From: Thermococcus thioreducens
Lineage (GTDB): Archaea; Methanobacteriota_B; Thermococci; Thermococcales; Thermococcaceae
Direction of reading: 5' to 3'
Length of the DNA stretch: 64,000 nt
Assembly (NCBI RefSeq): GCF_002214545.1
Contig: NZ_CP015105.1
Coordinates: 992,001 to 1,056,000, forward strand
Below, in pieces: positions 60,579 through 64,000 of this stretch; position 1 is the first letter of the stretch, and each line of letters starts with the position of its first letter. The notes under the pieces are model-generated. The model saw only the letters and a program-made list of their open reading frames with translations. It ran no database searches and was not told where the DNA came from. Position numbers and translations under genes: made by a program.

Positions 60579-60599
60579 ACATGTCGAAGTTCGACATGT
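60579..60599. promoter_or_regulatory. Operator ACATGTCGAA-G-TTCGACATGT between the RND exporter and padR
   Basis: Perfect 10-bp inverted repeat with a one-base centre. It lies 40 bases before the RND start and next to the padR TATA box (GTTTATAAG, ~60613), so one bound dimer can block both genes. Confidence 0.85.
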
Positions 60600-60656
60600 C
60601 GTTGAGAGAAGCGTTTATAAGGATTGTGGTTCAACCTTCGACCATAGGTGATGAAG

Positions 60657-61142
60657 ATGGGAGAAGACGTGGAGCGGAGGATAATCAAGGGGCTCTTCAC
60701 GGTTCCACTGAAGAACATCATACTCGTCATCGTCGGCCTGAAGGGAGAAGCTCACGGCTACGAGATTCTAAAGGAGCTGGAGAAGTTCGCCATTGGGCTC
60801 TGGAAGCCGAGCCACAGCAATCTCTACACGCTCCTCAACAAGATGGTCGAAGAGGGACTTCTGGAGCCGAGGGAGGAGTACCGCGGAAGGGTCAGGAGGG
60901 TTAAATACAGCCTCACCGAGAAGGGCTGGGAGTATCTGAAAACCTCCAATGACCTTGCATTGAGGGTTCTGTACACGTCCGTAAACTACCACGAGGCCCT
61001 GAAGAAGAAGCTCGAGAAGATGGAGCTTAAGAGGCCGGTGGACAGGGAGACCGTCAAGACGTATCTGGAACTCCTCAAGAGGATACGCGACATACTGGAC
61101 GAGGAGATAAGGGCGATAGAGACCGAGCTGGCGAGGGGCTGA
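60657..61142 (+). CDS. PadR-family transcriptional regulator (161 aa)
   Basis: Winged HTH: LKNIILVIVGLKGEAHGYEI, then KPSHSNLYTLLNKMVEEGLL and REEYRGRVRRVKYSLTEKGW (wing). A C-terminal coiled-coil helix follows for dimerisation. PadR proteins respond to toxic small molecules and often control neighbouring exporters; the giant RND gene opposite is its likely target. AGGTGAT is 4 bases before ATG 60657; GTG 60648 and ATG 60651 are alternatives. Confidence 0.93.
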   Translation: MGEDVERRIIKGLFTVPLKNIILVIVGLKGEAHGYEILKELEKFAIGLWKPSHSNLYTLLNKMVEEGLLEPREEYRGRVRRVKYSLTEKGWEYLKTSNDLALRVLYTSVNYHEALKKKLEKMELKRPVDRETVKTYLELLKRIRDILDEEIRAIETELARG

Positions 61143-61327
61143 GGTTTTTCTTTTAACAAGCCTCGCCCTTCAGGACTGGGGGGAGGTCAGTCTTTCTCCA
61201 CTTTCTTGTTATGAGGAGTTTTGTTTGGCGTGGCCGTTTTGGCACATAGACCGATAAACTTATATATACCTACAGTGCCAGTTAAGTACAGAAAAATGTA
61301 CTACAAAAATCTGTACCTGGTGGTAGC
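61143..61327. other. Intergenic promoter region
   Basis: No gene. Terminator-like T-rich start after padR, then the TATA box AACTTATATATACC (~61257-61270) and the operator of the ArsR gene. Confidence 0.6.
61285..61302. promoter_or_regulatory. Operator-like AGTACA-GAAAAA-TGTACT before the ArsR gene
   Basis: Perfect 6-bp arms with a 6-base spacer, located 15 bases after the TATA box where transcription should begin. A further CTGTAC lies at 61311-61316. Self-repression by the ArsR-type protein is likely. Confidence 0.6.
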
Positions 61328-61738
61328 ATGGAGGACCTCAGAGTTCAGCTGGAAGAGCTGAAGAAAAGGCTGGAGGTGCTGGAGGAGAGCATTGACCCGG
61401 TTGATGAGGTCATGCTCTCCATCAAGATGCGCCTCCGGCGAAAACTTGAGGGGGGAGCCCTGCCGGAGATTGATGAAGAGAAGGCCGCGAAGACCCTTAA
61501 GGCCCTCGCCAATCCCGACAGGATAAGAATACTCAAGATGCTCTCCGAGAGGCCCATGGGCTTCAAGGAGATAAAGGAAGCGCTCGGAGTTGAGAGCCCC
61601 ACGGTCTCCCACCACCTGAAGCTCCTTCTCCGGACAAGAATGGTGAAGAAAGGGGACAAATACGAGATCTCGCCCGACGGACGTTTGTTTTTGCGCTTGC
61701 TTGAGATAATAACCGCCCTTGAGGAGGTGGAAGAATGA
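61328..61738 (+). CDS. ArsR-like HTH regulator with N-terminal coiled coil (136 aa)
   Basis: Residues 1-~45 are a coiled coil (QLEELKKRLEVLEESIDPVD). The HTH follows as ALANPDRIRILKMLSERPMG, then GVESPTVSHHLKLLLRTRMV and a wing (KKGDKYEISPDGRLFLR). No metal-binding cysteines are present, so it is not a metal sensor of the classical kind. TGGTGG precedes ATG 61328. Its stop overlaps the next gene (ATGA), so it controls its own operon. Confidence 0.9.
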   Translation: MEDLRVQLEELKKRLEVLEESIDPVDEVMLSIKMRLRRKLEGGALPEIDEEKAAKTLKALANPDRIRILKMLSERPMGFKEIKEALGVESPTVSHHLKLLLRTRMVKKGDKYEISPDGRLFLRLLEIITALEEVEE

Positions 61739-63030
61739 GTTTTGGATGGAAGTACCAAGCCTATCATAAAAGCCCAAGGTTTAAGCTGGCGGAGTACCTT
61801 AAGGCCCTCACGGCGATACTGCTCATTGCATGGCTGTTCAAGGGGCCGCTGAGGCTTGAGGCATACAACGACGGGCTGGTGTACGCGATAATAGCCTTGA
61901 TCTTCGCCTTCGAGCTGCTCTCAGTTGGCAAGTGGTTCGGGGTGACGGTAAGCGGAATAGTCTTTGCTTTGGCTAAAGGCTTCTTCTGGACGAGCATTTT
62001 CCTGTTCTTCGGCCAGTGGCTGGGGATTGGCAGGCTCCACGACTACGCGGGAACGGCCTTCGCTTATTCAGTCGTCCTCGTCATAGCGGGAATCCTGCTG
62101 GCAAAATTCGACGAGAGAAAGCTTGACCTCAAAGTTGAGGGCAGGGCCTACGAGTTTAGCGGGGCAGACTTCGGCGAGGTGAAGCTCAAGGGAACCGGCA
62201 AGGCCTACCCCGTGAAGTTCGGAAGGAAGAATGTTGCCTGGGTGATAGATGGAAGCGTTGAGGTCGAAGCTGAAACACCGCTCGGAAGGATAACGAAAAG
62301 ACTCCTCAGCCCGGTCATCGTGTGGACCGAGGAGAGGATAGCCGGACGGAAAACTTCCGCGGATCCCGGCTTTGTCTCAAGGGTGAACGACCTCGTGAAC
62401 CCCGACAGGCTTTACAAGAAGGGCAAGAGGGACAGTGTGGTCGACCTCGGCTTCATCAAGGTCTACGAGGGTGAAGGCTTTGAGTACGTGAAGCTGCCCT
62501 TCATCGAGGTCATAGAGACGCCGGGCGGTGAGGAGGTCAGGATAGGGCCCATGCGGTTCAGGGAGGGCAACCCGGAGATGCCTCCGGCGGACATGCTGAC
62601 CATCAGGGAGCTCCGCAACGGCTTCCAGCTGACCAGGGTGGGGGAGAGGCTGAAGATTCAGACGGACGAATACTCCATTGAGGTCGACGGTGAGAGGGTG
62701 ACCTACCGGAGCGGAAACGAAGTTCTGAGCCTTGGTGAGACTGTCTCGCTCCGCTCGGGAGACGTCTCGGTCAGCGTTGGCAGGGGGAGGGCCAAGATAC
62801 GCATCGAGGACGTCGTCATTTCCGCCAGAGAGGGCAGGGTCAGGATAAGGGCCGGCGGAAGGACTTACACGGTGGAAGACCCAGATGCATACAGGCTCGT
62901 CATGAGGAAGGCGAAGGAGATAGTGGAGGAGCAGAGCGCCGAGCTGATAGAGGGCCTTGGCATAGACAGGGCGCTCCTCAACAAGCGCGTGAAGGAGCTC
63001 CTCGACGAGCTGATGGGCTATATCGGGTGA
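61735..63030 (+). CDS. Membrane protein with beta-rich C-terminal domain (431 aa), unknown
   Basis: Four hydrophobic segments in the first ~125 residues (ALTAILLIAWLFKGPL, LVYAIIALIFAFELL, VTVSGIVFALAKGFF, YSVVLVIAGILLAKF) are followed by ~300 residues of beta-rich, repetitive sequence (EVKLKGTGKAYPVKFG; SVSVGRGRAKIRIEDVVISA) and a helical end. It resembles membrane-anchored beta-helix or bactofilin-like proteins but no family is recognised. Second gene of the ArsR operon. Confidence 0.75.
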   Translation: MSFGWKYQAYHKSPRFKLAEYLKALTAILLIAWLFKGPLRLEAYNDGLVYAIIALIFAFELLSVGKWFGVTVSGIVFALAKGFFWTSIFLFFGQWLGIGRLHDYAGTAFAYSVVLVIAGILLAKFDERKLDLKVEGRAYEFSGADFGEVKLKGTGKAYPVKFGRKNVAWVIDGSVEVEAETPLGRITKRLLSPVIVWTEERIAGRKTSADPGFVSRVNDLVNPDRLYKKGKRDSVVDLGFIKVYEGEGFEYVKLPFIEVIETPGGEEVRIGPMRFREGNPEMPPADMLTIRELRNGFQLTRVGERLKIQTDEYSIEVDGERVTYRSGNEVLSLGETVSLRSGDVSVSVGRGRAKIRIEDVVISAREGRVRIRAGGRTYTVEDPDAYRLVMRKAKEIVEEQSAELIEGLGIDRALLNKRVKELLDELMGYIG

Positions 63031-63035
63031 GGGGA

Positions 63036-63164
63036 ATGGAAGCCACTGCCGTCCAGAGGCCTCCGCAGAGGGATTCCGTCGGTGGAAATGGAGATGGGGG
63101 GCTCAAAAAGGCATCGGGGCATGAAAAGCCCCTTTTTGATTTCCTCCCGGAGGGATGGCTGTGA
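63036..63164 (+). CDS. Small protein (42 aa), tentative, coupled to the next gene
   Basis: ATG 63036 has GAGGGGA next to it and the frame ends at 63164, overlapping the next GTG start (GTGA). The product (EATAVQRPPQRDSVGGNGDG, ending LFDFLPEGWL) is hydrophilic with a hydrophobic end and no motif. Coupling on both sides supports translation; a hairpin with GGGGCT/AGCCCC arms lies inside it. Confidence 0.5.
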   Translation: MEATAVQRPPQRDSVGGNGDGGLKKASGHEKPLFDFLPEGWL

Positions 63165-63835
63165 GGTTTGAAGGCATCGAAGAGGTCTGGATGAAGCTCG
63201 TCGACGTTGACCTCAAAATAGCCGCCTGGGACAGGGACTACGTGGAGCTTAATCCCCGCTCAGAGAAGGGCATCAAAGTCCGGGTCAAAGACGGCAGGCT
63301 TTCGGTGGACTACAAGGCCCTATGGAAGCTCGGAAAGACCATAAAGCGGGACAGGGGCCTGGAACCCCTGGAACTCCGCGTCCCTTTCGGGGTTCCGGTT
63401 TCGGTAGGGATTAAGAGAGGAGAAGTCACGGCAGAGGGCGTGCGCTTTGAGAGCCTTTCGGTCGGCGAGTGCAAAACCTCGCTAAAAGGATGCATCATTG
63501 GAGACCTAATCTCCGCCGTCTCCACCCTCAGCGGATCAGTTGTGGTGAAGGAAAAGGCGTCCGTAATGGCAATAGCCGGGAGGGTCACCCTGAAGGTTGA
63601 GGAACTTGATGGGGACATCAAGGCTGTCAGCAATATGGGAATACTAAAGCTGGCTATCCCGATTGACTCCGACGCCTCGATAAAAGTTGAGGACAACGGA
63701 GGGGTCGTTAAGCTGGAAGGTATCAACCCGAAAGACCCCATCCTCGGGGATGGAAGGAACACGGTAACGCTCAGGGCGGAGATTGGGGGGATACTGGAGC
63801 TGTCCATCTTGGAAGGTGATGAGGATGATATTTGA
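63161..63835 (+). CDS. DUF4097-like beta-helix protein (224 aa)
   Basis: Repeated beta strands (VWMKLVDVDLKIAAWDRDYV; VSVGIKRGEVTAEGVRFESL; DGDIKAVSNMGILKLAIPID) form the right-handed beta-helix layout of DUF4097 adhesin-like proteins. GTG 63161 has GGAGG 7 bases upstream and overlaps the small-protein stop; ATG 63155 is too close. The next gene is a paralogue that begins the same way. Confidence 0.75.
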   Translation: MRFEGIEEVWMKLVDVDLKIAAWDRDYVELNPRSEKGIKVRVKDGRLSVDYKALWKLGKTIKRDRGLEPLELRVPFGVPVSVGIKRGEVTAEGVRFESLSVGECKTSLKGCIIGDLISAVSTLSGSVVVKEKASVMAIAGRVTLKVEELDGDIKAVSNMGILKLAIPIDSDASIKVEDNGGVVKLEGINPKDPILGDGRNTVTLRAEIGGILELSILEGDEDDI

Positions 63836-64000
63836 AAACGTCAAGAAAGTTGAACTGAACACCTTTGGTGCTCAGGTGAAGATTGAGGGGTGGGAAAACG
63901 ACTACGTGGAAGTGAACTACGTTCTCCATGGCGAGGTTAACGTGAGCGTTGAGCAGAGGGGAAGCAGGCTCATCATAAAGGAGGAATGGAAAAAGAAGTT
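63825..64000 (+). CDS. DUF4097-like protein, N-terminal part, cut by the window edge
   Basis: ATG 63825 follows GGTGAT and overlaps the previous stop by 11 bases. The start IFENVKKVELNTFGAQVKIE then GWENDYVEVNYVLHGEV matches the previous protein (FEGIEEVWMKLVDVDLKIAA then WDRDYVEL), so it is a tandem duplicate. Only 58 codons are visible. Confidence 0.75.
   Translation, partial: MIFENVKKVELNTFGAQVKIEGWENDYVEVNYVLHGEVNVSVEQRGSRLIIKEEWKKK

Noticed and set aside
63095-63145. Hairpin with GGGGCT/AGCCCC arms and T-run as a terminator
   Set aside because: It lies inside the small coupled gene and the next gene follows at once with its own ribosome binding site in the same operon, so termination there is doubtful.

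Overview
The window comes from a hyperthermophilic euryarchaeon of the Thermococcales, most likely a Thermococcus. The genes that point there are archaeal PurP and PurO, the archaeosine tRNA-guanine transglycosylase TgtA, an ADP-dependent serine kinase (SerK), an archaeal Lhr-type helicase, VapBC pairs and many archaeal ATPases. Genes are closely packed, often overlap by ATGA or GTGA, carry GGTGA/GGAGG ribosome binding sites and have A/T-rich TATA boxes 25-50 bases before the start. Most of the window is moderately GC-rich; three tracts depart from this and hold the most interesting biology.

Layout. 1-9.7 kb: the start of an Eco57I-like methylase/restriction protein, a VapBC pair, cysS, an MFS carrier, an FKBP isomerase with a histone-like tail, two membrane enzymes and a pair of related unknown genes. 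9.7-20.5 kb: an acetyltransferase-ABC ATPase fusion, then the thiamine operon thi4-thiM-thiE-thiDN facing thiC-purC-purP-purO. AIR is the branch point of the two pathways, and thiC overlaps purC. The thi4/thiC intergenic region is present twice as a 70-bp direct repeat, and between the copies sits a gene for a secreted protein.

20.5-25.2 kb: a prolyl oligopeptidase gene is broken at its catalytic serine codon. About 80 codons have been replaced by a 3.1-kb AT-rich cassette encoding a 48-residue peptide, a radical SAM/SPASM protein and a MATE exporter, an arrangement typical of a ribosomally made, modified peptide (RiPP). The last 55 codons of the peptidase survive on the far side. 25.2-33.6 kb: a KaiC-like ATPase, Lhr helicase, a NifU-like protein, a second toxin-antitoxin pair, a glycosyltransferase, a phosphate permease and TgtA.

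33.6-41.9 kb: an integrated plasmid or virus of 8.19 kb lies in tRNA-Val(UAC). It is bounded by 51-bp att repeats that split an SSV-type integrase into intN and intC. It encodes a P-loop ATPase, an XPD-like helicase with a predicted Fe-S cluster, an LSm-like protein, five excisionase-type HTH domains in three proteins, and several small plus-strand genes. Three of its promoters share a GTCCAAAAAG box. 41.9-42.5 kb: a gene-free tract of stacked hairpins and long imperfect inverted repeats.

42.5-64 kb: an archaeal ATPase with a palindromic operator, DUF763, serK, a HAD phosphatase, an operon with a diiron/metallo-beta-lactamase protein, a four-gene zinc-ribbon/SPFH membrane module resembling bacterial YdjGHI, an orphan solute-binding protein, an M42 peptidase, an AEC carrier, a giant RND exporter facing its probable PadR regulator, and an ArsR-headed operon with tandem DUF4097-like genes that runs off the end.
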